The notes under the pieces were generated by a model. The model was given only the letters and a program-made list of their open reading frames with translations, was not told the origin of the DNA and searched no databases. Below are positions 21,878-32,533 of a DNA stretch of 64,000 bases, piece by piece; positions within the stretch are counted from its first letter, which is position 1; every line of letters starts with the position of its first letter. Both the position numbers and the translations under genes were made by a program. Source of the stretch: Adiantum capillus-veneris. Its lineage: Eukaryota > Streptophyta > Polypodiopsida > Polypodiales > Pteridaceae. Location of the stretch: assembly GCA_014529385.2 (NCBI GenBank), contig CM043944.1:67643895-67707894 (forward strand), written 5' to 3'.

Positions 21878-22486
21878 ATGCATACCCATGCCATGAGGAA
21901 ATTAAAGAAGTTGTTGCTTATGTCTCCAACTTTGAGAAAATCAAACTATGAATGTGGAAGATATGTAATTGTGACAGTGGATACTAGCCCCACAGGAATT
22001 GGATGGGCGACTGGGCAAGATGATAATGATGGCAAGCGATATGTGGTGAGGTTTGGAGCAAAAGTACTAAGTGCTTGTCAACGCAACTATCCACAGGTAA
22101 AAAGAGATTTATGGGGAGTAGTCACAGCTTTGAAATGTGACAAAGAGTATTTGATAGGAGCAAATGTAATAGTGGAGACTGATTGTTTACCCCTTCTTGG
22201 AATGATCACAAGCTGCTCAACTCTTGACATTGCTATGTTAAGATGGATTGCCTACATAAAGTCCTTGAATCCAGAATTTAAGCATATTGTAGGGAAAGAT
22301 AATCCAGTTGCAGATATGCTTTCAAGAGCAAGATATGAAAAAGAAGAAGACATGATTGTTGAGGGCGATGATGTAGGCACACAGTTCTATAGTATCTCTC
22401 ATACCAAGGGTGATCATGTTTGCCTGTCAAATGCACTTGAGTCGTTTACAGAGGACCTATATCAAGGTGACTGGTTGCTCATTTGA
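21878..22486 (+). pseudogene. Gy3 RNase H
   Basis: 203 residues with VTVDTSPTGIGWATGQ (first Asp), NYPQVKRDLWGVVTALK (Glu region), VIVETDCLPLLGMI (Asp), and MLRWIAYIKSLNPEFKHI with NPVADMLSRARY, the standard end. RNase H removes the RNA template strand during cDNA synthesis. This is the longest undamaged piece of Gy3. Confidence 0.85.
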
Positions 22487-22499
22487 CGTTATCTGAGCA

Positions 22500-23817
22500 C
22501 TTTGACAAGGCAAGAAGGGTGGACTGATCAAGAGTTCAAAAGAATACGTAGAAAGGACTATGGATACTTTTTGAAAGATGGGTACTTATGGAAGCATCCA
22601 AAACAAAGATGGAATGCCCATGAGAGTGGTGAATGATAAGGACGCTCAAAGTGAGCTTACGAAAAAGTTTCAGGAGAGCCTTTATGCTGAACACAGAGGT
22701 GTATGGGCCACCTTTACTAAAATGAAAGAGAGGTATTGGTGGAAAGGTATGTATAAAGATGTATCTCACTTTGTGGAATCATGTGAAACCCTCAAATGTA
22801 TTCAAATGTACGTCATCTTGATGGGTTGCACCCTACTTACCCATTGGCCATGCATTACAAGTGGGTAGTAGATCTGGTTATAATGCCATTGGGCTTATGG
22901 AAAATGAGATACATAGTTCTTGCACGAGAAAACTTAACCAACCAAGTTGAAGGTCGTGCTCTAAGAACAAAAATCACAGATGGGATATGTAAGTTCCTCT
23001 TGGATGATGTAATTAGCCGGTATGGCTGTGTTGGGAAAATAACAGCGGACAGGGGTGAGTTGGATGCTGACAAAGCAAGGGAGTTTTCTCTAGGTTGGGC
23101 ATTAAACTTTCTGTCACTACTACATATAATCCTGAGGGAAATGGAAAATCAGAGCGTGAGCATCCTCCTATCATTAAAGCTTTAGCTAAGGCCTGCAAAG
23201 GTAAAATGGGAGAGTGGCCTAGGTTGTTGCCTTATGCTTTATGGGATGATCATACAACTTATCGCTCGGTTACTAGTTATATGCCTTTTGAGTTGATGTA
23301 TGGTCAGAAACCTATAATGCCAATTGAGGATGTAATTTTCACATGGAATGTATTACCTTGGGAAGATGGAATGAGTAGGGAATACCTTCTTGCTTTGCGC
23401 ATACAAGATTTAGAAAGAAGGCCCCAAGATATTGAGATTGCAATAGCACAATTAAAAGATGCAAGGTTAAAGAATAACGAAAGATTCGACAAGAGGCATA
23501 GGCTCAGACCTAAAGCTATTGAGGAAGGTGATTGGGTGTTGGTGTATGACAGTAGTCTTGAAAACCAACATTCAACAATAAGAAAGCTTTCAAAGAGATG
23601 GTTTGGTCCTTATGTGGTTCAGCATGTACATGGGAATGCAACTTATACCTTGCATGAATTAGATGGGACAAAAATGAAGATTCCCATTGCAGGGAAAGAA
23701 TCAAGTTATTCAAAAGAAGAGGTGATACAGATCCTTTTGCTTCACAAGAAGGTCAAAATGAAGTCTCTAATGAAAATGGTATGGATGTGGATGAAGAACA
23801 AGAGGATGATGCGTTAG
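22500..23817 (+). pseudogene. Gy3 integrase
   Basis: The zinc module AEHRGVWATFTKMKERYWWKG with CE..C is at 22680-22800. A core with VVDLVIMPLG (first Asp) and ITADRG (second Asp) follows in another frame. The segment 23095-23817 has YNPEGNGKSEREHPPI (Glu region), LPYALWDDHTTYRSVTSYMPF, GDWVLVYDSS and KRWFGPYVVQHVHGNATYTL, the GPY region. No chromodomain follows; the C-terminus is a Lys/Met-rich tail. Confidence 0.82.
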
Positions 23818-23914
23818 ATTTGGTTTCAAGCGATGATGAAATCGACATGTATGTTGACTTAAATGAAGACTGAACCTACAAAAGATATATGTAGCACATG
23901 CCGAAGGATGTGCA

Positions 23915-23934
23915 AGTTTAGAGGGGGTGGATGT
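23915..23934 (+). other. Gy3 polypurine tract
   Basis: AGTTTAGAGGGGGTGGATGT lies directly before the TGTGAGATGG start of the truncated 3' LTR. Confidence 0.75.
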
Positions 23935-23995
23935 TGTGAGATGGAACGTTCATAATGTGAAATTAAAGTATCTACCTCACTCTTAATGTTTATGG
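23935..23995 (+). repeat. Gy3 3' LTR, first ~60 bp only
   Basis: Matches 16845-16905 (GTTCATAATGTGAAATTAAA and neighbours), then stops abruptly. The remaining ~0.95 kb of the LTR has been deleted, so no target duplication can be checked. Confidence 0.85.
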
Positions 23996-24689
23996 TTTTT
24001 CCTATGCATTTTTGTCTATTTTTCATCTCCTCCCGTGCTCTCCTCCTCCTCCATTGTTGCAAATCTGGTGCTCTCGGGCTTGGTGGAGTCAAGATCTCCA
24101 CTTACACGCTCCCTCCTATCAGTAAAGTAAGATTCATAACATAGTGTGTGTGTGTGTGTGTGTGTTTTAACATGTTTGACGACATTTCTTCAAGTGCTTC
24201 TTGCTCAAATAGCCCGCACGTGAGTGTTGTTTCATTCTCTTCTCTTGCATATACACACACACACATGCACATAAACATGCACACAAATTAAAAAAATGCA
24301 CATTAGTTTGTCAATTGTCTATACACACTATGTGCGGCACACACACATTTTTGAAACAAAGGAAAAATTGAGATAAAATATAACTTTTGTTATTTCAAAA
24401 ATTTTATTAATTAAAAATCATCATTAACAAAGAAAGATACTGATATTTGATCGTAAAAAAAAGAGTTATTTTTTATGTCAGTTTATAAATAATTTTGTTA
24501 TTTTGTCTAAAATAATTTGGAAATTAATAAATTATGTTGGTTTTTTAAATTGTGACTTGTCGCAGGTGTTTTAAATGTAAATTGGAATATTTTTAGTTAT
24601 GTTTAGTGTTAGGATCTAATTACCTTTCATTAACTTCATGCATTTTGCAAATCATTAATCATTGTTGTTATGTTGATCGCTTATGTAAC
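23996..24689. other. Intergenic stretch with (GT)n microsatellite
   Basis: No gene is seen. A (TG)11 tract lies at 24144-24165 and a short (CA)n at 24251-24264. From about 24360 the sequence is strongly AT-rich. Confidence 0.5.
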
Positions 24690-25740
24690 ATTGAGGTTGT
24701 TATGTCCATTGGACATAGTTGCCCGCTTGGGGCTATCCACTTCTTTAGGGTTCACCCCTTAAGGCTAGGCACTTAGTTATTCATTCTCTTAACTGCTAAG
24801 GACTAGTTCGTATTTACACCGTTAAAGGCTAGCTGCTTAGATATTCATCCCCTTGTCATGCGGCTTAGTCCTACCCACTTTCTTATTTAGCCATTTAACC
24901 GCTTAGGGCTAATTGGTATTCATATAGTTTAGGACGTATTGCTTAGGTATTCAACCCCTTAGCCCCTTAGGATTAGTCCGTATTTAGGTTGTTGAAATCC
25001 AAATCCTTAGGGCTAGTTGCTTAGTGTTAATCGCCTCCGACTAGTAGCTTAGGGCTAGTTTCTTAGGTATTCAATTGCTTAGCCATACCGTTTAGTTCTA
25101 CCCACTTCTTTATTTAGCCGCTTGAAACTAGTCACTTAGGGATAATTGATATTAAGACCGCTTAAGGTTAGCCACTTAGGGCTATCCACTTAGGTATTCA
25201 ATCACTTAGCCGTGCCTCTTAGGCATACTCGCTTCGTTATTTAGCCATTTAGTCGCTTAATTAGGGCTAGTCGCTTAGGGAGAAATATCGATATTCAGAC
25301 TGCTTAGGGCTTATCGTTTAGGGGTTGCTGCTTAATTAAGACAAGTCTCTTAGGGCTTATCAATATTCATATCGCTTAGAGCTTACCGCTTAAGGCTTTG
25401 CTGCTTAATTCGGACTAGTTTCTTAGGGCAAATCAATATTCACATTGCTTAGAGCTTATCGCTTAGGAATTTCCTCTTAGAGCCAACCACTTAGGTAATC
25501 AGTCTCTTAGCCACATTGTTTACTTGATTTGTTATCTAGCCACTTAACCGCTTAGGGCTAATTGATTAGGTATATTTCAATCGTTTAGCCGCCAAAGGCT
25601 AGTCGATATTCAGGCCGTTAGCGTTAGCCGCTTATGGTATATCGCTTAGGGTAATCGATTGGGCTGTTTCAGTCCCCTTAAGGTTTAGGTATTAGCTATG
25701 GCTAGTCGCTTATATGTTTGGCCGTACGAATACGCTCAAG
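24690..25740. repeat. Degenerate CTTAGGG-rich minisatellite with higher-order pattern
   Basis: About 1 kb built from short degenerate subunits around GCTTAGGGCTAGT and GCTTAGGTATTCAATC. Longer blocks recur: GGTATTCA...CTTAGCC...CTACCCACTTCTTTATTTAGCC...CTTAGGGCTAATTGATATTCA appears near 24850, 25070 and 25195, and in weaker form near 25495. The core CTTAGGG is one base from the plant telomere unit TTTAGGG, but spacing is irregular. No coding potential. Confidence 0.8.
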
Positions 25741-25759
25741 ATTTAGTTGTTAGGATGTG

Positions 25760-25925
25760 GCTATGTTTCGACAATTAAAGTAGAAAAAACACAAACGGAC
25801 TTCAAAAACGACTTGTGCACTTCAAAAATGCAAACATACTTCAACATACGAAGTAAAATAACACAAATAGACTTAAAAATGCAAATTCGAGAAATGCAAA
25901 TGCTCTTTAAAAATGGCAGTCTATA
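25760..25925. repeat. ACACAAACGGACTTCAAAAA-type degenerate tandem motif
   Basis: A series of short imperfect units (acacaaacggacttcaaaaa, acacaaatagacttaaaaat, and others) about 20-25 bp long. The same motif set recurs in both copies of repeat S (26190-26340 and 54440-54560). Confidence 0.6.
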
Positions 25926-25989
25926 TTAGATCGGTCCGTATTAGATTGGTCTATTTTATTAAGTAATCCGCTTGTACTAGATTACGGAT

Positions 25990-26345
25990 TGTACTGGATC
26001 TACGTACATGCATTGTCATGTAGACATGGGTGTGTACTTATGTCGAACCGTCAACTATCCGCATTGACCAATAAGACGAGATTATTACCTGGTTATCCTG
26101 ATCTTTGTGTACCTCTAGACCAGGGTGTGCGGGGATCGTGCAAGGCTAGCGAATCTAATGTAGTTAGAGCTAGTGGCAAGTGGTAGAAAAAACACAAATG
26201 AAGTTTAGAAACGCAAACGAACTTTGCAAATACAAGCGGACTTTAGAAACACAAACGAACTTTACAAAAAAGTAGAACAACGCAAACTAACTTCATTAAC
26301 ACAAACGGATTTCAGAAACGCAAATAATATTCAAAAATGTCGGTC
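25990..26345. repeat. Dispersed repeat S, copy 1
   Basis: Matches 54255-54565 at about 75-80% by eye. Shared blocks include catgcattgtcatgtagac, gggtgtgtacttatgt, agattattacc, agaccagggtgtg and agtggtagaaaaaacac, followed by a degenerate AAACGCAAACGGACTT array. There is no coding region, LTR or obvious terminal inverted repeat. Class unknown. Confidence 0.75.
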
Positions 26346-26577
26346 TGTATTAGATCGTCCTGGCAAGAGGTTCTTCATATTAGCGAAGCTAGGAGTGTGA
26401 CACTCAAATGTAAAAATCCACGGCGTCGCTATGCGCTTCCCTATACTATTTGTTGCGTAGGGACGCTCATAGCGACATGGATAGCGACGTTGACAGGGTA
26501 AAGAAACAAGCCGAGAGTGCCAAAAGCTCAGATCTCAAATTTGATTTTCGACTCTCTCGATTTATAGGTATACCCTC

Positions 26578-26586
26578 ATCTCTCTC

Positions 26587-26634
<48 letters not shown>

Positions 26635-26757
26635 CACACACACACAAGGAGAGGAAGGAGAGCCAGGTATGCTCCTTCCTTCTCCTCCCTCTCATGTTCC
26701 CTTCCCTTCTTTCTCTCTCTCCCTCTCTCTCTCACACACACTCATACACACACATTG

Positions 26758-26847
<90 letters not shown>

Positions 26848-27010
26848 TACACACATAAAAATCCACATATACACACACATTGATTGTACAAAGAATGTAC
26901 ACACCTATGCATAAACAAAGAATGCATACACATACACATTGAGAGAGGAAAAGAGAGAGAGAGAGGGGGGGGGGGAAGCAAAGAGAGAGCGAGAGAGAGA
27001 GAGAGAGATA
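26578..27010. repeat. Compound microsatellite cluster (CT)n, (CA)n, (TG)n(AG)n, (GA)n
   Basis: Tracts include (TC)n at 26578-26632, (TG)n then (AG)n at 26763-26844 (about 82 bp) and (GA)n at 26941-27008 with a G10 run. Long open frames here are repeats of SL or RE dipeptides and are not genes. Confidence 0.95.
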
Positions 27011-27170
27011 AGGGTAGAAAACAAAGAGAGAGATAAAGATAGATAAAAATATATAGAAAATAAGAAATGAAATGTTATATTAAATGTCTTCAGAATTTCA
27101 AAATGATTTATGAGACCAATCTGATAAACTCCTTGTGGATCGAATCATGTCTAAGAAAATAGTGCATTGG

Positions 27171-27312
27171 TGTTGAGCTTATGTATGAAGCTACTCAATA
27201 TATGGCTTCTCTATATATGGCACCCAGGTCCCCTCTATATATACATCATCTCATGTGTGTACTCTACACACTTTGGCGTTCTATTTCTGTGCTCTCTCTT
27301 TCTCTCCCAACA
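27171..27312 (+). repeat. Element A 5' LTR (142 bp)
   Basis: Starts TGTTGAGC and ends CCAACA, with ATTGG before it. It differs from the 3' copy at about nine positions by eye, including TCTCCCAACA against TCTCTAAACA. Confidence 0.92.
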
Positions 27313-27324
27313 TGGTATCAGAGC
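27313..27324 (+). other. Element A primer binding site
   Basis: TGGTATCAGAGC, complementary to the 3' end of initiator tRNA-Met as in most plant copia elements, directly after the LTR. Confidence 0.95.
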
Positions 27325-27483
27325 AATACGTTTTTGTTTTTAAATTTTCTCCTGATTGAAAACGATTTTGCAAAAACCACTTGCTAAAAACACCGGAATT
27401 GATGTAGTCTACAGCTTTGCAGAAGAAAGTTTTTTCAAATTCTACACCGATTTTGAGTTATCATTCGCGGACTGCGTACATAC

Positions 27484-27949
27484 TGTTAGGAAATAAGACG
27501 TAGCTAAATAGATAATTGAGTAGATTACTTAATGGAGAGAGACAGTTTTACATACACGAGATTATAGAGTAGAGAGAGAGAGAGAGTACACACGATATAC
27601 GTGGTTCACCCAATGTGGGCTACATCCACGGGAAAGCCGCCCACTCAATCGCTTTAGTACTTCAAAACAAGAAGTAGTTTACAAAGGGATTATACCCTTA
27701 ATGGAGCTCCCGCCTTTCACTCTCACCACCTCACACTCACCTTTTTGCATCAACTTCACACACTATGAAATGTGTGTAGAAATGGCCTCCTTTTATAGGC
27801 CAAAAGGGCTGCCCTCTCTCATGAGAGGCAACCATGTGTAGCCACCCTTATGTGAATAAGTCCAAATCGGACCCTCCAATCCGCCCATGTGTGGCCGCCC
27901 TTGAGAAGACAAGTCCGTTTTTGAATTCGGCCACCGGCCACCGGCCATT
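27484..27949 (-). repeat. Copia B 3' LTR, inner end deleted
   Basis: Matches 30917 to about 31375 closely. On the minus strand a TATAAAAG box lies at about 27790-27797 (plus CTTTTATA). The match to the 5' LTR stops at CCGGCCATTGA, where RT codons begin. Confidence 0.85.
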
Positions 27950-28330
27950 GAATTTCCCATCTCCCAAATTCTTCGTGTAGACGCAGTGATCCGAGTTTCA
28001 TCTTGTGAATCCATGATCCAACATCCATCAATCAAACTTCAAGTACCATTGTCTTGATGCTTTCTTTAAACCATACAAGCTCTTCTTTAATCTGCAAACC
28101 ATTTTCTACTTACCTTTTACTTCATACCCCTTTGGTTGAACCATGTACATTTCCTCCTCTAAGTCATCGTGAGGGAATGCCGTATTTACATCCATTTGCT
28201 CGAGATTTAGATCATGAGGAGCCATAGGGCTTAAGACAAGCCTAATTGAGTTCATTTTTACAATAGGAGAAAATATTTCATTGAAGTCAATACCTTTCTT
28301 TTGAGAAAACCCTTTTACCACAAGCCTAGA
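27950..28330 (-). pseudogene. Copia B reverse transcriptase, first half only
   Basis: Segments: VKGFSQKKGIDFNEIFSPIV and LEQMDVNTAF with DLEEEMYMVQPKG (28106-28321), then after a stop RLKKSLYGLKKASRQWYLKFD (about 28030-28100), then after more stops DHCVYTKNLGDGKF (27950-27991). The normal next block, with the YVDD active site, is absent; the following bases are LTR. RT activity is therefore impossible. Confidence 0.85.
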
Positions 28331-28747
28331 CTAGTACCTTTTCTTCCCACCTTCTTCTTCCTTCAGCTTGTACACCCATTTTTTTTGAAGTGCCTGCTTA
28401 ACTTTAGGCAGCTCAACCAACTCCCATGTTTGGTTGCGATGTAGTGAGTCCATCTCCATTTGCATGCTCTTCGTCCATTCTTCTTTGGATTCACGTTGCA
28501 TAGCTTCTTCGTATGATTCTGGCTCTCCAGAATCTGAGATCAAGAGATGGTTAAGGGAAGGAACAAACCTTTCTTGAGGTCTACTTGCTCTTGTAGATCT
28601 TCGGGGAATAGGTTGAGGCTCCTCATTTGGTTGACGTTGTTGCACATTGTCACCGTTTGCAGTCCTTGAGTCTTCACCGTCCTCAAGCTCCATGTACTCA
28701 TCACCTGTTTCTTTTGTTTTTTTTCTTTCCAAGTAATCTTTGTACAT
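28331..28747 (-). pseudogene. Copia B linker and RT start
   Basis: 138 residues: a polar linker (DGEDSRTANGDN, PRRSTRASRPQERF), then EPESYEEAMQRESKEEWTKSM, HRNQTWELVELP and KKWVYKLKEEE, the conserved start of copia RT. The first RT aspartate region follows in the next frame. Confidence 0.85.
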
Positions 28748-28804
28748 ATTTTGTTCGTTAAAAATTACATCCCTACTCCTTAAGATTTTACCATCTTCAG
28801 GATT

Positions 28805-29197
28805 TCATAGGCGATACCCAAAGTCACATTCTCCATAGCCAATGAAGAAACACTTTTTGGACTTTGCATCTAGCTTTGATCTTAGGCTTCTATCTATGTG
28901 CACGAAAGCCTCACACCCAAACACTTTGAGAAATGCATAATTCATCGGTTTACCTGTCCATGCCTCTTCTAGAACTCCCCCATCCAATGCCGTTGAGGGT
29001 GACCGATTGATTAAGTACACAGACGTACTTACAGCTTCCGCCCAAAGCTCAAGCGGTAGGGCTGCATGTAGCCACATGCTTCGTGCTCGCTCCATGATTG
29101 TCCTATTCATCCTTTCCGAAATTCCATTTTGTTGAGGTGTCCTTGGGGTTTTCCTTTGCCTCCGAATGCCATTCCTAGCACAAAAGCTTGGCTGCAA
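28805..29197 (-). pseudogene. Copia B integrase C-terminal part
   Basis: PQQNGISERMNRTIMERARSM contains the catalytic Glu. It is followed by LPLELWAEAVSTSVYLINRSP, FGCEAFVHID and SKKCFFIGYGE, the normal copia integrase tail. A frameshift near 29150 separates it from the upstream core. Confidence 0.88.
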
Positions 29198-30042
29198 TAT
29201 TCATCTCCATTGTCGGATCTGAGGCATTTAACCTTGGTACCTGTTTCATTCTCCACAAAGGCTTTCCACCTTTGAAATATGAAAAATACATCGGATTTAT
29301 TCTTCATGACATAAACCCATGTTTTTCTAGTCGCATCGTCTATGAATGTTACATAGTACAATGAGCCACCAAGTGATGGTGTACTTGCAGGACCCCAAAC
29401 ATCAGAATGAACCAACTCAAGTTTTTTATTTTTTCTTTCATTTCCTGATTTTTGAAATTTTACCCTCTTTTGTTTACCATAAATACAATCTTCACAGAAC
29501 TCTAAGTCCACGTCTTTCAAACCTGGTAGAAGCTTCTTTGTTTGAAGGATTTGCATTCCTTTGGCACTCATATGCCCAAGCCGATAATGCCAAACTGCAC
29601 TGTCAACTTCTGTAGTTGCTGCACAAGCTAAAGGTTGCGTGCTAGCAGTACACAAGTAAAGTGTACCGACCTTTTCTCCCTTGGCAACCACCAAAGATCG
29701 CTTTGAGATCTTCCACCGTTTGTCTCCGAATGCAATGTTGTGACCTTCATCGTCCAATTGTCCTGTAGAGATTAAATTTTTGCGAAGAGAAGGAACATGT
29801 CTAACATCTTTAAGCTTCCATTCATTTTCGTTAGCAGTTTTGACAGAAACTGCACCTTTGCCGACAATCTCACAAGCTTCATCATCTCCCAAGTATACAT
29901 ACCCAAAATTACCTTTGGTGTAGTCTTGGAAATGTTGCTTGTGTGGTGTCGCATGGAATGAAGCCCCGGAATCTACTATCCATGAATTAGACACATTGTC
30001 TAATGAGAGAATTAGATCATCTTGCTCTACTTTACCTGCCAC
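29107..30042 (-). pseudogene. Copia B protease and integrase N-terminal part
   Basis: Begins near the gag end. Protease: SWIVDSGASFHATPH (catalytic DSG). GAG-pre-integrase zinc region: WHYRLGHMSAKGM ... CEDCIYGKQ. Integrase: LELVHSDVWGP (first Asp), YYVTFIDDATRKTWVY and CLRSDNGDEY (second Asp). The frame then shifts before the Glu motif, giving a false C-terminus. 311 residues; catalytic residues are intact. Confidence 0.9.
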
Positions 30043-30102
30043 ATTGGCCTCCGATGTTGGCTTGTTGTCTTGAGACTCTGTCTCCTTCTTCTTCTTGGAC
30101 CA

Positions 30103-30852
30103 TCAATCCTTCTTGACGTGGCCCTTCTTGCCGCAGTTCCAACATTCAAGAACTGACTTTGTGCGTGACTTGCTCCGTCTTGAGCGATCACGACCCTTTT
30201 GACTTTTGAACCTCTCCTTAGGCCTTCCTCTTGTTTCCACTGACAATGCAGCACTTGATGATTCTTCTGTGCTTCTCCTTCGTATTTCCTCGCTTAGGAG
30301 AACACCCACAACATCATCAAACTTAAGAGTATTTATACCAGAGATAGAATTACTTACGGCCATCACAAGGCTGTCCCAACTATCCGGTAGAGATGATAAT
30401 ATAAGTAGAGCTCGCACTTCGTCATCGAAATTGATTTTCACCGATCGAAGTTGACTTATGTTTGTGTTAAAGTCATTTAGGTGTTCTGCAACTGAACCAT
30501 TCTCTGCCATCTTTAGATTGAACAAGCGCTTCATAAGAAATACCTTATTGGATGTCGATGGTTTCTCGTAGACGTCGTCAAGTGACTTCATCAAGTCCTC
30601 CGTGGTCTTCATCTCCGAAACATTGAAGGCCACCATTGACGCCAAGCTTAACCGGATTGTTCCCAGGGCCTTTCGATCAAGGACAATCCATGCTTCATGT
30701 GCCATCGTTGCGGGCTTCTTTGCAAGACCGCCTAGTGGCAAATAGAGGTCCTTCTGGTAGAGATAGTCTTCAATCTGCATCTTCCAATGTTGGTAGTTTT
30801 TGCCGCTGAACTTCTCAATCTTGAGCTTCCCTTCCTCCGCCATAACTCCCAC
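30103..30852 (-). pseudogene. Copia B gag
   Basis: 250 residues. The start MGVMAEEGKLKIEKFSGKNY with HWKMQIEDYL is the copia gag (UBN2 type) start, followed by SMVAFNVSEMKTTEDLMKSL, SNKVFLMKRLFNLKM and LPDSWDSLVMAV. The zinc knuckle CWNCGKKGHVKKD is cut by a TGA (30103-30105) exactly at its last Cys codon (TGC or TGT to TGA). Downstream, pol continues from 30042. Confidence 0.9.
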
Positions 30853-30902
30853 TCAATTCAAGGAATCCTTTCCTTGAGATAATTTAGCTACGAGCAAACC
30901 TT

Positions 30903-30914
30903 GCTCTGATACCA
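30903..30914 (-). other. Copia B primer binding site
   Basis: Minus strand TGGTATCAGAGC, tRNA-Met type, 2 bp from the LTR end. Confidence 0.95.
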
Positions 30915-30916
30915 GT

Positions 30917-31480
30917 TGTTAGGAAATAAGACGTAGCTAAATAGATAATTGAGTAGATTACTTAATGGAGAGAGATAGATTTACATACACGAGATTATAG
31001 AGTAGAGAGAGAGAGAGTACACACGATATACGTGGTTCACCCAATGTGGGCTACGTCCACGGGAAAGGAGCCACTCAATGGCTTTAGTACTTCAAAACAA
31101 GAAGTAGTTTACAAAGGGATTATACCCTTAATGGAGCTCCCGCCTTGCTTCACTCTCACCACCTCACACTCACCTTGTTGCATCAACTTCACACACTATG
31201 AAATGTGTGTAGAAATGGCCTCCTTTTATAGGCCGAAAGGGTTGCCCTCTCTCATGAGAGGCAGCCATGTGTAGCCGCCCTTATATGAATAAGTCCAAAT
31301 CGGACCCTCCAATCGTCCCATGTGTGGCCGCCCTTGAGAAGACAAGTCCGCCTTTGAATTCGGCCACCGGCCATTGACTACCGGCCACCGGCCAACCGAC
31401 GGTTGTTTTCCGACCACTTTCCGGTCGCCGTCTGGCCATAATATTCCGGCAAAAAGGAATATTCCGGCGAGAGAAAAAAA
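30917..31480 (-). repeat. Copia B 5' LTR (outer end uncertain)
   Basis: Starts TGTTAGGAAATAAG in plus orientation. Match to the 3' LTR extends to about 31375. The GC-rich part 31375-31480 (CCGGCCACCGGCC, ATTCCGGC repeats) is probably LTR sequence lost from the 3' copy by deletion. A minus-strand TATAAAAG box lies near 31225. Confidence 0.7.
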
Positions 31481-31488
31481 AAGTATAA

Positions 31489-31790
31489 TGGTTATTCTGG
31501 GTGATACCATGATGTTGTTTCGTTGATATCATGGTTATTCTCGGTGATGCCATGATGTTGTTTCGTTGATACAATAATTATTCTTGGTGATATCATGATG
31601 TTGTTCATTGATACCATGGTTATTCTCTGTGATACCATGATGTTTTTTCGTTGATACCATGGTTATTCTTGGTGATAACATGATGTTGTTTCGTTGATAC
31701 TATGGTTATTCGCGGCGATACCATGATGTTGTTTCGTTGATACAATGATTATTCTACGATGCTTTTTCGTTGATACCATGATGATTTATT
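31489..31790. repeat. 43-bp tandem repeat, about 7 copies, inside element A
   Basis: Units start near 31489, 31532, 31574, 31617, 31660, 31703 and 31746. The core is TGGTTATTCTCGGTGATACC then ATGATGTTGTTTCGTTGATAC. Each unit contains two near-palindromic ATACCATG/CCATGATG motifs. Similar GATACCATGG motifs appear in element C (35620-35850). Decayed copies continue to about 31860. Confidence 0.85.
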
Positions 31791-32313
31791 TATTTTTATT
31801 GATATAATGATGATATTTTGTTAATACTTTGATGATAATCATTGATATCACTACGTTGATAAATGTCGTTTTATGTAGTATATACACATGTCATTTGCAT
31901 CACGTATCATGCATCTTGTACTTTTTATGTTCATACTTTATGTCCACATATGTTGTCGTGAGTATATATGTCGTCAAAAGAATGGCGTCGCGAACCATCT
32001 CTTATGGAATTGTGAACGTAATTATTTCACTAACGATGCTAATAATTTTCATGACAATGTTTTTTGAGTCTATGATCTATGAAGGATTGATCAAAGAATT
32101 GATTTCATGAAGACAAACTTGGTGACAATAAAAGATTTATGAAGACATGTTTGGTGATGCCATATTGATGACAACATGAAGATATGTTTGGTGATGCAAT
32201 AGTGATGAAAACCTACATAGCAGATTCATGGAGACACTTCTGATTACGAGCTAATCGATAGCCTTTACACCTCTTTATTGAACCTTTCTATTCATTATTG
32301 TATTTAATAGGAT

Positions 32314-32412
32314 AGGAGTAATGTAACTCCTCATAAAACATTCATTGTAAAAGGAGTGATGTAGCTCCTCATAAAATATTCATTGTAAAAGGAGTGATGT
32401 AGCTCCTCATGA
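32314..32412. repeat. 38-bp tandem repeat (2.6 copies) with hairpin motif, element A
   Basis: Copies start at 32314, 32352 and 32390. Each holds GGAGTGATGTAGCTCC or a close variant, whose GGAG and CTCC ends pair. The same motif appears once intact (38957) and once partly (38869) in element C. Confidence 0.85.
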
Positions 32413-32533
32413 ACACTTGTATATTCAATGATTTTTATAATATAACGGTGGGTGTATATAGAGCTGTGGGTTTTTCCCTTGATCCCCCAAGGGTTCTTTC
32501 ATCCACAGTTAGGGACCCTTATTTGAGCGGGGG

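Larger units (their letters stand above)
16845..23995 (+). mobile_element. Ty3/gypsy element Gy3 (no chromodomain), plus strand, 3' LTR truncated
   Basis: A 7.15 kb element with 5' LTR (16845-17861), primer site, gag with zinc knuckle, protease, RT, RNase H, integrase, polypurine tract and the first ~60 bp of a 3' LTR. Many stops and frameshifts are present, several explained by single C-to-T or G-to-A changes (for example TAG where Gy4 has TGG or CAA). Gy4 at 55099-60243 is a relative of the same family. The RT palm motif FLDDVPIKG differs from the FLDDIIIYS of the chromoviruses here. Confidence 0.88.
27484..31480 (-). mobile_element. Ty1/copia element B, minus strand, internally deleted, nested in A
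   Basis: About 4 kb. LTRs begin TGTTAGGAAATAAGACG in plus orientation at 27484 and 30917, and the tRNA-Met primer site lies at 30903-30914 (minus). gag, protease, integrase and the first half of RT are present. The RT catalytic centre, all of RNase H, the polypurine tract and the inner part of the 3' LTR are deleted, so RT sequence runs straight into LTR sequence near 27950. The outer end of the right LTR is uncertain (31370-31480), and no target duplication was found (left flank CATAC). Confidence 0.85.

Noticed and set aside
24690-25740. CRISPR-like array
   Set aside because: Repeat units are degenerate, spacing is irregular, spacers are not distinct, and the setting is a plant nuclear genome.
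26450-26914. Open frame of 154 codons and overlapping minus-strand frames
   Set aside because: They are translations of (CT)n, (GT)n and (GA)n tracts into SL, VC and RE dipeptides; no stop can occur in such repeats.
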